This document shows positions 6,316-14,522 of a DNA stretch of 60,143 bases, in pieces. The notes beneath the pieces are model-generated. The model was not told the origin of the DNA. It did no database searches and saw only the letters and a program-made list of their open reading frames with translations. Made by a program: the position numbers and the translations under genes. The DNA is from JAGXIT01 sp964393815 (GTDB taxonomy: Bacteria > Patescibacteriota > Saccharimonadia > Saccharimonadales > UBA4665): positions 1 to 60,143 of the forward strand of contig CAYMUP010000003.1 of the NCBI GenBank assembly GCA_964393815.1, given 5' to 3'. Each line of letters starts with the position of its first letter. The first letter of the stretch is position 1.

Positions 6316-7230
6316 TTAGCAATGTTTTTTAGCGACTTTTCTTGCGAGTCGTAGCATTTGGCCAAGGTGGTGAGGCCAACCTATAATGTCTGTCTCGTCT
6401 TCGCCATAACTGATGCCGATTATTTCTAAGAAAGCTTCTTCTTCTAAGCAGGTCTCACCTAGCTCCCAGTCTGGTGTCTTTTCTCGGTCGGGAGTAGCAT
6501 CGGTAATCTCCTCGCCAACCGGTATACACTCCTCAATATGGATCATTCGCTCCTCTCCAACTGGGACAATACTTGGTTCAACCGAATGGGTAAGTGATTT
6601 TACCTCTACAAACTTTCCAAGAATCAAGTAGCCTATAGTCCGCCTATATTCAAAATATTGCTCATGCTCATCCAAAATAAACTCAATATTTCGTGATTCA
6701 AAAATATCGTCAGGGCGCCCTAGTGTCGCTGCGCAGCATGCATCAAAGGCAGCCTCTGGTTCATAGTCTGAAGCTTCGGTGGGGAGGAAAGAATCTTCGT
6801 ATTCTTCGTCAGGATCTTGTCGTGGAACATCTTCAAATTGTTCCGGGATCTCATTTAAGAAATGTTGGATAATTTGTGTATGATGCTCCTGTGGGATTTT
6901 CTCCATGTCTGTAGAAATTGTATGAGAAAAGCTCACCCTGAAAACAAAACCGACGTCAGTGCCGTTTCCAAACGGTCTTCTAACTTTTCTGGCGGAAAAA
7001 CCCGTCTCAGACGTTTCGACTACACACAAATCATCATCGCCATTTAGCTTTTCATCAACGTACTGCGACTTGCTAAGGGTGCCCTCGATTGTATGAGCGC
7101 GCTCTGAAAGCCACGCTTTGCCGCCAACAACCCTTGCAATATCATCAAGATGCTTCAATGTTGCATAAAACAGCTCTTCAGGGTCAGTAACTGATTCAAC
7201 GTGAGGGCGGGGAGGAAGGCGAACGGGCAT
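6316..7230 (-). CDS. acidic protein of unknown function
   Basis: A soluble, strongly acidic protein of 304 residues that I do not recognise. It has long Asp/Glu stretches (DPDEEYEDSF near residue 145, GEEITDATPDREKTPDWELGE near 245) and ends in a basic helix, MLRLARKVAKKHC. I place the start at 7230 (MPVRLPP), because on the minus strand a TATGAT box ends only 6 bases before this ATG. The alternative ATG at 7245 lies upstream of that box. It is divergent from the HIT gene at 7312. Confidence 0.6.
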   Translation of the reverse strand: MPVRLPPRPHVESVTDPEELFYATLKHLDDIARVVGGKAWLSERAHTIEGTLSKSQYVDEKLNGDDDLCVVETSETGFSARKVRRPFGNGTDVGFVFRVSFSHTISTDMEKIPQEHHTQIIQHFLNEIPEQFEDVPRQDPDEEYEDSFLPTEASDYEPEAAFDACCAATLGRPDDIFESRNIEFILDEHEQYFEYRRTIGYLILGKFVEVKSLTHSVEPSIVPVGEERMIHIEECIPVGEEITDATPDREKTPDWELGETCLEEEAFLEIIGISYGEDETDIIGWPHHLGQMLRLARKVAKKHC

Positions 7231-7311
7231 GTAGCAATCATACAATGTTTAGCTGCTTTAAGGAAATTGTAGGAAAGTCATCACCTTTTGGTGGGTGGTA
7301 TACTTATTGCT

Positions 7312-7731
7312 ATGACCAATAAAGAGAGTTGCCCATTTTGTGATAGTAACGAGCGGGTGCTAAAGCAGAACGAGCACGCGCTAGTTTTACTCAGCAATCC
7401 GCGCAAAGTGCCCGGCCACTTTTTGGTTGTGCCAAAGCGACACGCCGAAAAACCTTGGGAACTAACCGATCTCGAGCGGCGCGACATCTTTGACCTTGTT
7501 GACTATGTTTCACAAAAACTCATCGAGGCAGGCCTCGGCGACGGCGTCGATGTGCGGCAAAACTACCGTCCCTTTCTCGCTCAAGACAAGCTCAAGGTCG
7601 ATCACGTGCATTACCACGTGATCCCCCGTGCACTCGAAGACTACATCTACCAAGTAAGTGAGCGCTATGACACGCAGCTTTTTGCCGCCCTCGACCCCCT
7701 AGAAGCCAAAGAAGTCTCCAAGATTCTGTAA
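7312..7731 (+). CDS. HIT family nucleotide hydrolase
   Basis: A 139-residue HIT-domain protein. The N-terminus has a CPFC pair (residues 7-10). The core KVPGHFLVVPKRH is the usual second block, and HVHYHVIPR near residue 104 is the histidine triad (H-x-H-x-H). Family members hydrolyse or transfer nucleotides from dinucleotide or nucleoside phosphoramidate substrates. The frame is open from 7288, but a TATACT box at 7299-7304 lies inside that extension. The ATG at 7312 is therefore the likely start, with at most one base of leader. A repeat copy begins 10 bases after the stop. Confidence 0.9.
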   Translation: MTNKESCPFCDSNERVLKQNEHALVLLSNPRKVPGHFLVVPKRHAEKPWELTDLERRDIFDLVDYVSQKLIEAGLGDGVDVRQNYRPFLAQDKLKVDHVHYHVIPRALEDYIYQVSERYDTQLFAALDPLEAKEVSKIL

Positions 7732-7741
7732 CCTCTTTTTC

Positions 7742-7788
7742 AAATGAAGTGAACTTCACCTCTGTTAAATATTAATCCCAGGTGAAAA
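7742..7788 (+). repeat. dispersed 46-bp repeat, copy B
   Basis: Contains AAATGAAGTGAAC, TTCACCTCTGTTAAA and TTAATCCCAGGTGAAAA. TTCACCT and AGGTGAA form a perfect 7-bp inverted repeat able to fold as a hairpin. Confidence 0.85.
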
Positions 7789-7850
7789 AAGATAAAAAAT
7801 CACAGAGCTTAAGGATTGAGAATTAGTGACTAGAGGATGAACATTAGATA

Positions 7851-8009
7851 TTGGCGCCTTACCATCTTGAATTTATTCCCAAGATCCGTGTGGCTAGTAA
7901 AAATGCTCATTTTTCACTAGAGTATGAGCCCCGATGTATGGAAAGCGTAGCATCAGATAGATATATGGAGTTAATGGGTGACAGCAGTAAGGTGTTTACG
8001 ATACAATAG
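7851..8009 (+). pseudogene. possible small gene or gene remnant just before metG
   Basis: A frame from TTG 7851 to TAG 8009 encodes about 52 residues of plausible protein: APYHLEFIPKIRVASKN, HFSLEYEPR, SDRYMELMGDSSKVFTIQ. There is no convincing ribosome binding site, and an in-frame TAG lies 3 bases before the TTG. Its end overlaps the metG -10 box. I do not recognise it. It may be the tail of a decayed gene. No T-box or other riboswitch signature for metG is visible in 7789-8014. Confidence 0.3.
7978..8007 (+). promoter_or_regulatory. promoter for leaderless metG transcription
   Basis: GTGACA (7978-7983) and TACAAT (8002-8007) have an 18-base spacer. The box ends 7 bases before the metG ATG, so transcription should start at or next to the A of the start codon. 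Confidence 0.6.
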
Positions 8010-8014
8010 TATCG

Positions 8015-9466
8015 ATGAAATACTATGTGACAACCTCAATTCCTTATGTCAACGGCGAACCGCATCTTGGACATGCAATGGAGTTTGTCATGGCCGACGT
8101 TCTGGCTCGATATGCCCGCAAGCGCCCAGAAACTGACGTCATTTTTAGTACCGGCACCGACGAGCACGGTGGCAAGATTGCCGAGAAAGCTGCTGAGCTT
8201 GGCAAGACGCCATTAGCGCTTGCCGACGAAATGTCACAGAAGTTTCGCGAGCTTGTGGATCAGCTAGAGGTCGCGCCCGACCGTTTTATACGTACAACCG
8301 ACAAAGGCCACGAGCAACGCGCCCAGCTTATTTGGAAAGCGCTCACAAATGACATCTATAAAAACAAGTACATCGGCTGGTACTGCACCGGCGACGAAGA
8401 GTTTTTTACCGAAACGCAAGTCAAAGACAACAAGGGGGTTTGCCCCGACCACAATCGCCCATATGAGAAAATTGAAGAAGAAAACTATTTCTTCCGCCTG
8501 AGCAATTACAACGATAAAATTCGTGACGCCATCCGTAGTAATAGCTTTGAGGTGGTGCCAGAGACACGCCGCAATGAAATTTTATCATTGCTCGACAAGG
8601 GTCTAGACGACATCAGCATTTCACGTCCAAAAGACAAAATAGACTGGGGCATTCCTGTGCCTGGTGACAAAACGCAGGTGATGTATGTGTGGTTTGAAGC
8701 ACTCCTCAACTACCTGACTGTGCTTGGTTACCCCGAGCACCAAGATTTTGCCGATTTTTGGCCCGCCGACGTCCAGGTCGTAGGCAAGGGGATTTTACGT
8801 TTCCATGCAGCGATTTGGCCGGGCATACTCCTAGCTCTCGGTTTGCCGCTTCCTAAAAAACTGTATGTACACGGCTATATTACAGTTGGAGGCAGAAAAA
8901 TGGGCAAAAGTCTTGGCAACGCTATCCCTCCACACGAAGTAATTGACCGCTACGGGGCCGATGCCTTCCGTTACTACTTCCTACGACACGTGCCTAGCTA
9001 TGACGACGGTGATTTTACCTGGGAAATGTTTGACGCTGCGTACAACAACGAGCTCGCAAACGAGCTTGGCAATGCCGCGCAGCGGACTGCCGCAATGATT
9101 ATGAAGTACCAGGGGGGTGTTATCGGCGATGTGGTAGCTGGCGAGCACGACGCGGGTGCTTACCGCGAAGCGCTACTAGACTGCCGTTTTGACCGTGCGC
9201 TTGATAAAGTCTGGGACCAAGTACGCGGCCTAAACCAATACATCGATATCGAAAAACCTTGGCAACTTGCTAAAGAAGGTGATGAAGAGCACCTTCGCGA
9301 TGTGCTCGCTAATCAGGTGAGCGATTTGCTTGAAATAGCCGATTTGCTTGAGCCGTTTTTACCGGTAACGGCAAGTAAAATTATGGCTATGTTTGCGAAT
9401 GGAGTCGTAACACCCCTGGAAGGCACGCTCTTTCCCAAACAGGAAACCTCAAAAGTAGAGGAATAA
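8015..9466 (+). CDS. metG: methionyl-tRNA synthetase
   Basis: A 483-residue class I aminoacyl-tRNA synthetase that charges tRNA-Met. The signature HLGH lies in YVNGEPHLGHAMEF (residues 12-25), and the second signature appears as GRKMGKSLGN near residue 297, a KMGKS variant of KMSKS. STGTDEHGGKI and YVWFEALLNYL are family blocks. It is short for the family and has no C-terminal dimerisation domain. It appears leaderless and heads a run of close genes: tatD begins 4 bases after its stop, and two unknown genes and a cysteine desulfurase follow. Confidence 0.95.
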   Translation: MKYYVTTSIPYVNGEPHLGHAMEFVMADVLARYARKRPETDVIFSTGTDEHGGKIAEKAAELGKTPLALADEMSQKFRELVDQLEVAPDRFIRTTDKGHEQRAQLIWKALTNDIYKNKYIGWYCTGDEEFFTETQVKDNKGVCPDHNRPYEKIEEENYFFRLSNYNDKIRDAIRSNSFEVVPETRRNEILSLLDKGLDDISISRPKDKIDWGIPVPGDKTQVMYVWFEALLNYLTVLGYPEHQDFADFWPADVQVVGKGILRFHAAIWPGILLALGLPLPKKLYVHGYITVGGRKMGKSLGNAIPPHEVIDRYGADAFRYYFLRHVPSYDDGDFTWEMFDAAYNNELANELGNAAQRTAAMIMKYQGGVIGDVVAGEHDAGAYREALLDCRFDRALDKVWDQVRGLNQYIDIEKPWQLAKEGDEEHLRDVLANQVSDLLEIADLLEPFLPVTASKIMAMFANGVVTPLEGTLFPKQETSKVEE

Positions 9467-9469
9467 ACG

Positions 9470-10276
9470 GTGAAATTTGTAGATACGCATTGTCACGTGC
9501 ATGAGCTGACTGAGGCACTTACGCCCACGCACGAAAAATGGTTTGCGGACAAGGCCACACGCAGTAGCGAGTCGGTCTTGAGCTCCGCCGCGCAAACTGG
9601 CGTGACTAAGCTTATAGCGATAGGTACGACACTAAAGGACAGCCAGCTAGCTGTCCGCTTTGCAGGGGCACACGAAGGAGTTTGGGCGAGCATTGGCATT
9701 CACCCCCATGAAGCTAAAGATCATTTGTCAGATGACTCGAGAAAACAGTTTGAAGCGCTTGCCACTGAGAAAAAAGTCGTGGCGGTGGGCGAGTGTGGTC
9801 TGGATTATTTCTACACCCATTCGCCGAAAGAGGCGCAAGAAGAAATACTGCGTTTTCAGATAGAACTAGCGCTAGAACACAATCTTCCTATGAGTTTCCA
9901 TGTGCGCTCGGCATTTGATGATTTCTGGCCAATTTTTGAATCATATACCGGCGTGAGAGGTGTGTTGCACAGCTTCACAGACAGTCAAGCAAACATGGAG
10001 CGAGCACTTGGTCACAGTCTACTGATTGGGGTGAACGGTATCGCGACCTTTACAGGCGATAAAGGTCAGCTTGAGGTGTACAAAAGCATTCCAGATGATG
10101 CTCTTCTACTCGAAACAGATGCCCCCTACTTGACTCCAAAGCCATTTCGTGGTAAAGTGTGTGAGCCGAAACATGTAGCGGTGACGGCAGAGTTTTTGGC
10201 AGGTTTAAAAAACGTGCCTCTCGAGCAAATTGCAAAAATTACTACTGCAAATGCTGAGAAACTGTTTAAGGTATAA
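9470..10276 (+). CDS. tatD: TatD family metal-dependent deoxyribonuclease
   Basis: A 268-residue TIM-barrel hydrolase. Metal ligands are visible: DTHCHVHE at residues 4-11 (HxH), GECGLDY near 105, FHVRSA near 143, HSFTDS near 166, and LETDAPYL near 208. The start is GTG at 9470 with GAGG eight bases upstream, near the end of metG. TatD enzymes act as 3'-5' DNases or RNases in repair and processing. metG-tatD adjacency is common in bacteria, which supports both calls. Confidence 0.93.
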   Translation: MKFVDTHCHVHELTEALTPTHEKWFADKATRSSESVLSSAAQTGVTKLIAIGTTLKDSQLAVRFAGAHEGVWASIGIHPHEAKDHLSDDSRKQFEALATEKKVVAVGECGLDYFYTHSPKEAQEEILRFQIELALEHNLPMSFHVRSAFDDFWPIFESYTGVRGVLHSFTDSQANMERALGHSLLIGVNGIATFTGDKGQLEVYKSIPDDALLLETDAPYLTPKPFRGKVCEPKHVAVTAEFLAGLKNVPLEQIAKITTANAEKLFKV

Positions 10277-10285
10277 GAGTTATAT

Positions 10286-10840
10286 ATGACAAGTCAAGAC
10301 AATAAGTATGAACTGAGTCCAATGGGCAAGAAATTGCCCGAAGCTGGTAAATACCCAAAACTTCGTCCCGAGCAGCTTGGGGCGATTCTTGATCGTAAAG
10401 AAAACTCTGTCAATAGTCGGTATATTGCTGCCGATATCACCGATAAAGCAATTCTCAAATTTTATGCACAACTCCGTGAACCCCAGCCTTTTAAACAGGT
10501 TAGCAATGCGTCGCTGACTGCTCAAGAGGTATTTGCCGCCAAAGAAGCTGCGCCATTAGCACCTCAAGAAGACACAGCAGCACCTGTTATCGACATGCAA
10601 GCATGGAAAGCCGAGCGCGAAGCTGCCCAAACTCAGCCTATACCACCACAAACTGAGCTTCGCCCAACAGCGCAAATCGAAGATAGAAAAGAAGCGTCTC
10701 AACCTGCAGAAGTAACCTCAGGCCCAGATGGCAAGGCAGTACGAATTGACGAAGCACGACGGAAGTTAGGTATTGTTTTTGATGGTGATCCTCATGACGT
10801 TGCCCAGCAGTTTGAACCTCGTTCAAGTGAGGCGGCGTAA
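10286..10840 (+). CDS. unknown protein, partly disordered
   Basis: A 184-residue protein with no motif I recognise. Residues 1-75 look folded (KLRPEQLGAILDRKENSVN, then a helix with ILKFYAQLREP). Residues about 85-150 are rich in Ala, Pro, Gln and Glu and probably unstructured, followed by a short helical end. It sits in the metG operon: 9 bases after tatD, and its stop overlaps the next ATG by one base. Coupling with the next gene suggests a joint role. Confidence 0.65.
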   Translation: MTSQDNKYELSPMGKKLPEAGKYPKLRPEQLGAILDRKENSVNSRYIAADITDKAILKFYAQLREPQPFKQVSNASLTAQEVFAAKEAAPLAPQEDTAAPVIDMQAWKAEREAAQTQPIPPQTELRPTAQIEDRKEASQPAEVTSGPDGKAVRIDEARRKLGIVFDGDPHDVAQQFEPRSSEAA

Positions 10841-11226
10841 TGTTAAGTAAGCTCTTAGACTCAGTGCTGCACCGCAATGATGAGCAAAGGCGAGCCGAAG
10901 CTTACAGTGAAGCCATTCGGGAAGAGGCCAAAATAGGGGGGAAGCTCTTTGGTCCTGTACCACAGGCAACAACTCGCGAATTTTTCTGTCTCGACCCGTA
11001 CACATGGGTATGGCACGAAGAATGGACTGACGAAAAGGGTGCGTACCAGGTACGTACAACACGCTATGACGTACGCCCAAACGGTATTTATAAAGCTCAA
11101 GACGGCCAACCATACCGTCCCTTAAGCGAAAAAGAAGCCTATAACTTACTTCAGGCCGTTCGCCGCTACAACCCTGCCATCGACGCTGAACTTGATCCGA
11201 TTCTTGCTGCCAATGGTGTACGGTAA
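10840..11226 (+). CDS. unknown small basic protein
   Basis: A 128-residue soluble protein, not recognised. The N-terminus is a charged helix (DEQRRAEAYSEAIREEAK). A central block rich in aromatic residues (DPYTWVWHEEWTDEKGAY then TTRYDVRPNG) looks like a compact beta domain. A helical end follows (LSEKEAYNLLQAVRRYNPAID). It overlaps the upstream gene by one base and lies 9 bases before the cysteine desulfurase. The aromatic block suggests a ligand- or RNA-contacting surface, but that is a guess. Confidence 0.6.
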   Translation: MLSKLLDSVLHRNDEQRRAEAYSEAIREEAKIGGKLFGPVPQATTREFFCLDPYTWVWHEEWTDEKGAYQVRTTRYDVRPNGIYKAQDGQPYRPLSEKEAYNLLQAVRRYNPAIDAELDPILAANGVR

Positions 11227-11235
11227 TACCTGCAG

Positions 11236-12375
11236 ATGAAACAGATTTATTTAGACCATGCGGCTGCAACGCCTATGGACGCAGAAGTTCTTGAGGCAAT
11301 GCAGCCTTATTTTGCCGAGTTGTTTTATAATCCATCAGCCACCTATTTACCTGCTCAAAAGGTGAGAGAAGCGCTCGAAGAAGGGCGCAAACAAATCGCT
11401 GAAATACTGGGGGTTAAGGCACGGGAAATTACCTTTGTTGCAGGTGGTACCGAGGGGAATAATCTAGCAATATCGGGGGTTTTAGCTAAATTTCCAAATT
11501 GCTCCGTTACGGTCAGCACTATAGAGCATGATTCAGTACGACATGTGGCAGAGAAATTTAATTGCTCCGCTGCGTTTGTAACAGAGCAGGGCAGAGTAGA
11601 TGTAGATGATTTGCGCGCTAAGATTCGTGACGATACGGTTCTTGTGAGTGTAATGCTCGCGAATAACGAAGTGGGCACGGTCCAGCCGCTGCGCGAAATT
11701 TCCAAAATTATTAAGGACGAACGTGCCAAGCGGCAAAAAACAGGCAACAAAACCCCGATCTATCTTCATACCGATGCATGTCAGGCGGCAAACTATTTGG
11801 ATCTCCACGTATCTCGGCTAGGCGTTGATCTCATGACACTCAACGGTGGCAAAATCTATGGGCCAAAGCAGTCAGGGGTACTATATGTCGGAAGCCACGT
11901 ACAGCTAGCGCCCCTAATCCTCGGTGGAGGTCAGGAGCGGGGGCTTAGGAGCGGTACTGAAAACGTTGCGGCAGCGGTAGGGTTTGCGGTAGCTTTCCAA
12001 AAAACTCAAAAGCTGCGCTCCGCTGAGACAGAAAGACTCAACCAAGTGAAAAAAGTGTTTTTTGACCTCTGTGAGCAAAAAATCCCAGGTGCAATTATTA
12101 ATGGCTCCCTCGAACATCGGCTGCCCAATAATCTTCACATCACGCTGCCTGGAACTGACAATGAACGGGTGCTGCTCGAGCTCGAAAAGCGAGGCATCTT
12201 GGCGGCGGCTGGTTCTGCCTGCAGCGCAAGCTCAGACGAGCCGAGCCACGTGCTAAAAGCAATGGGCGTAAATGATACGGATGCTCGTAGCTCCCTTCGT
12301 CTTACTATGGGTCGTAGTACAACCGAAGCTGACGCTCGCTATCTTGTGGATACGCTCGCAATCCTCGCTAGATAA
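11236..12375 (+). CDS. cysteine desulfurase (NifS/IscS-like)
   Basis: A 379-residue PLP enzyme that removes sulfur from cysteine as a protein-bound persulfide. It begins with YLDHAAATPM. Other motifs are TFVAGGTEGNNLA, HTDACQAA, the PLP lysine in LNGGKIYGPKQSGVLYVG (near residue 210), RSGTENVA, and the sulfur-carrying cysteine in GSACSASSDEPSHVLKAMG near residue 327. No scaffold protein gene (iscU or similar) is adjacent. In this window the most likely sulfur user is MnmA (27253-28308), which thiolates tRNA wobble uridine. Two hairpins separate it from the ATPase operon. Confidence 0.92.
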   Translation: MKQIYLDHAAATPMDAEVLEAMQPYFAELFYNPSATYLPAQKVREALEEGRKQIAEILGVKAREITFVAGGTEGNNLAISGVLAKFPNCSVTVSTIEHDSVRHVAEKFNCSAAFVTEQGRVDVDDLRAKIRDDTVLVSVMLANNEVGTVQPLREISKIIKDERAKRQKTGNKTPIYLHTDACQAANYLDLHVSRLGVDLMTLNGGKIYGPKQSGVLYVGSHVQLAPLILGGGQERGLRSGTENVAAAVGFAVAFQKTQKLRSAETERLNQVKKVFFDLCEQKIPGAIINGSLEHRLPNNLHITLPGTDNERVLLELEKRGILAAAGSACSASSDEPSHVLKAMGVNDTDARSSLRLTMGRSTTEADARYLVDTLAILAR

Positions 12376-12377
12376 CT

Positions 12378-12442
12378 ATCTATGGGTCGTACCCATAGAT
12401 GAAAGAATTCACTAAAACTCTATCTAGAGGACTGTCCTCTAG
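12378..12442 (+). other. two short perfect hairpins between the desulfurase and the ATPase operon
   Basis: ATCTATGGGT-CGT-ACCCATAGAT (12378-12400) has a 10-bp stem, and CTAGAGGA-CTG-TCCTCTAG (12424-12442) has an 8-bp stem. Both have 3-base loops and no T tract. They may stabilise an mRNA end or act as processing or weak pause sites between two transcription units. Confidence 0.55.
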
Positions 12443-12508
12443 GTAAGGTTTTATATATGGCTGCAGTGGATGAGACTAAAAAATGTGGCGTTGGCTGCCG
12501 AAAGTGGT

Positions 12509-12514
12509 TATACT
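12509..12514 (+). promoter_or_regulatory. -10 box of the ATPase operon
   Basis: TATACT ends 9 bases before the ATG at 12524, the same arrangement as at 7299, 54633 and other starts here. No convincing -35 is seen. It supports 12524 rather than the upstream ATG at 12470 as the start. Confidence 0.45.
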
Positions 12515-12523
12515 TGTGTTTAT

Positions 12524-13363
12524 ATGGTGCGGTCTTTTTACAGTCGTTTGATTGCATTTGTGATTATCGGTGTGTTTGCATGTCTGTTTGGCGTCTCCAC
12601 TGCTGCAAGCGCTCAGAGTGTTTCTCAAGCGTATGCTACCGACGGAAACGTCCAAAAAGGCATGCTTGTCATGATCGACCCGAAAGATAGTAAGAAAGTG
12701 CAGCCGCTTAGCAATAAGTCGGATGTTTCTATGCAAGGGGTTGCCGTGGCCGCAAATGATACGGTTGTATCACTCGGTAGTGATACGGCGATGACACAAG
12801 TATATGTTGCCTCGACAGGTAAGTACCAAGCGCTTGTGAGCAACCAAAATGGGCCGATTAAGATCGGCGACATCATCAGCATATCGGCGCTAGACGGTAT
12901 CGGCATGAAGGCTGATAGCCAGCAGACAACCATTTTAGGAAAAGCGATCAGTGGCTTTAATGGGCAGAGCAACGTGAGCAGTACGATGTCGCTCAAAACA
13001 TCGAAAGGCACCAAGAAAGTCGCGATTGGGCTCATCAATATCGACATCTCTATTTCACATAACCCACTCGCCGCTTCAGTAACAGGGCCGCCGGTACCTG
13101 AGTTTTTGCGTAAAAGCGGTAGTGCCATTGCCGGAAAACCAGTTAGCAGTGTACGGCTGTATGTGAGTCTGGCTATTGTGATTGCAACTGTGTTTCTTTC
13201 TAGCAATGTACTGTACGGCGGCGTACGGAGCAGCATAATTGCGATTGGGCGTAACCCACTTGCTAAAAAGTCGATCATTCGCGGCCTGATGCAAGTGATC
13301 GTGCTTGGCTTAATTATTTTAGTTGTCGGGATGTTTATCGTATACTTATTATTAAGATTATAA
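12524..13363 (+). CDS. exported-domain protein ending in an ATP synthase c-like hairpin without the ion carboxylate
   Basis: A 279-residue protein, first gene of the F1-like operon. It has a signal peptide (residues 1-31, VRSFYSRLIAF to AASA). An exported beta domain follows at about 32-190; the stretch ENGPIKxGD is echoed by QNGPIKIGDIISISA, then GIGMKA and ILGKAI, as in Peptidase_G2-like surface domains. Two C-terminal spans (about 212-232 and 254-277) join through AIGRNPLAKK. The R-x-P loop between two spans at the end of the chain is the layout of F-type subunit c (ARQP loop). Helix 2 has no Asp or Glu, so it could not carry H+ or Na+ in the usual way. Topology fits subunit c: N-terminal side outside, loop inside. 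The frame opens at 12470, but the signal peptide and -10 box favour 12524. Confidence 0.75.
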   Translation: MVRSFYSRLIAFVIIGVFACLFGVSTAASAQSVSQAYATDGNVQKGMLVMIDPKDSKKVQPLSNKSDVSMQGVAVAANDTVVSLGSDTAMTQVYVASTGKYQALVSNQNGPIKIGDIISISALDGIGMKADSQQTTILGKAISGFNGQSNVSSTMSLKTSKGTKKVAIGLINIDISISHNPLAASVTGPPVPEFLRKSGSAIAGKPVSSVRLYVSLAIVIATVFLSSNVLYGGVRSSIIAIGRNPLAKKSIIRGLMQVIVLGLIILVVGMFIVYLLLRL

Positions 13364-13405
13364 GCATAAGCGTGGTGGTCTCATGCAAAGGGTGGAAAAG
13401 ACAAA

Positions 13406-14020
13406 ATGACAATCTGGCAATTAGCACTCGTAGTTGGTAGTCTACTTTCGGCCACGGCCGCCTTTTGCTGGATGGCGGTCCGCGGCGGAGCGCCTGCAAA
13501 AAAGCAAACAGCCGAAGATTTTGGCAAGGCCGCCGAAGATGACGTGCAGCATATCTTTAATGACACCTTTAGAGAAGAGCTTCGTAACCGCGGGCGCTTA
13601 CACTTTGAAAAGATTATCTCAGAAAATGCGATGTTTTTGCAGCAGGATCTCCGTCTGACGACCAGCCAACTGAACGAGTATATGAAGAGCGAGATTACCC
13701 GTAACCTTCAAGAGGAATTTGCGAAATACGAACAATCTATAGATGACGCAAAGCAGTTGGCCATTGAATCGATCCAAAAAACCAACACAGCTATAGAAGA
13801 ACAACGGCAATTGCTTGGCCAAGAGGTTCAAAAACAGATTACAGCTGAAAAGCTACAACTTGTTGGCAGGTTTGAACAAAACATGGCCGACATTATCAAT
13901 CACTATGTGCTGGCGGCTATCGGTGATCAGATTGATCTCAATGATCAGCTTGAATTTATCCTGGCTGATCTTGAAGCGAATAAGGCAGCGATTATAGAGG
14001 ATCTGCGCGATGGATCCTGA
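13406..14020 (+). CDS. atpF: F-type ATPase subunit b-like stalk protein
   Basis: A 204-residue protein. One N-terminal membrane span (residues about 4-25) is followed by a long charged helix (residues about 40-165, with EELRNRGRLHFEKII and EEQRQLLGQEVQKQI) and a compact C-terminal part. This is the architecture of the peripheral stalk subunit b, which links F1 to the membrane. Sequence identity to subunit b is weak; length, topology and position before delta and alpha carry the call. Its end overlaps the next gene by 11 bases. With no subunit a in the cluster, its membrane partner is unclear. Confidence 0.75.
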   Translation: MTIWQLALVVGSLLSATAAFCWMAVRGGAPAKKQTAEDFGKAAEDDVQHIFNDTFREELRNRGRLHFEKIISENAMFLQQDLRLTTSQLNEYMKSEITRNLQEEFAKYEQSIDDAKQLAIESIQKTNTAIEEQRQLLGQEVQKQITAEKLQLVGRFEQNMADIINHYVLAAIGDQIDLNDQLEFILADLEANKAAIIEDLRDGS

Positions 14021-14522
14021 ACACACTGTAGCTACTAGTACGGTTCCAGCTCTGCATTTGCCTGTGTCGGTCGTAGGTCCAGTTGATATTGGTAGATTGC
14101 AGCGCGAAGTTGAGTCAATCGACAACTTTTTCCAGGCCGGGCGTCTAAAGGGGGATGCTGAGGTTAAACTACCAAAGACATCTCATCTTCTTGACCAGTT
14201 AGCGGAAGCTAATGGCATAAATTTGTCCGAAGAAGATCATCGACAGCTCATCGCGAAATACCTAACTGCAGTGAAGACAAAGGCACCGCGACTTCATATG
14301 AGCTTCAGTGCCGACCCATCAACGCAGTTTATCGAGAAGCTTATGGTCTGGCTTAGAAGAGAAATTAGTCCCCATGTACTTTTGACGATTGGACTTCAGC
14401 CAAGTATTGGTGCTGGCTGTGTGGTGCGTACTACCAGCAAATACTTTGATCTGTCGCTCGCCAAAAATCTAACGAAACAAAGCAATGTTCTTATCGAGCG
14501 CTTACGCGGAGGTACGATATGA
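14010..14522 (+). CDS. atpH: F-type ATPase subunit delta-like
   Basis: A 170-residue protein. The C-terminal third (QPSIGAGCVVRTTSKYFDLSL, residues about 130-150) matches the conserved end of delta/OSCP (DPSLIGG-VVR-GD-V-D-SV). The N-terminal two thirds do not show the usual delta helical domain clearly. In F-ATPases delta caps F1 and binds stalk b. It overlaps atpF by 11 bases and atpA by 4 (ATGA), so translation is coupled. Divergence in the cap region fits the shortened alpha N-terminus. Confidence 0.75.
   Translation: MDPEHTVATSTVPALHLPVSVVGPVDIGRLQREVESIDNFFQAGRLKGDAEVKLPKTSHLLDQLAEANGINLSEEDHRQLIAKYLTAVKTKAPRLHMSFSADPSTQFIEKLMVWLRREISPHVLLTIGLQPSIGAGCVVRTTSKYFDLSLAKNLTKQSNVLIERLRGGTI

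Noticed and set aside
7789..8014. T-box riboswitch upstream of metG
   Set aside because: No AGGGTGG-type antiterminator sequence, no specifier loop and no terminator; the promoter is adjacent to the ATG.
12083..12095. ATCCCAGGTG inside the cysteine desulfurase gene as a repeat copy
   Set aside because: A 10-base match only, encoding a normal IPGA segment, with no left half nearby.
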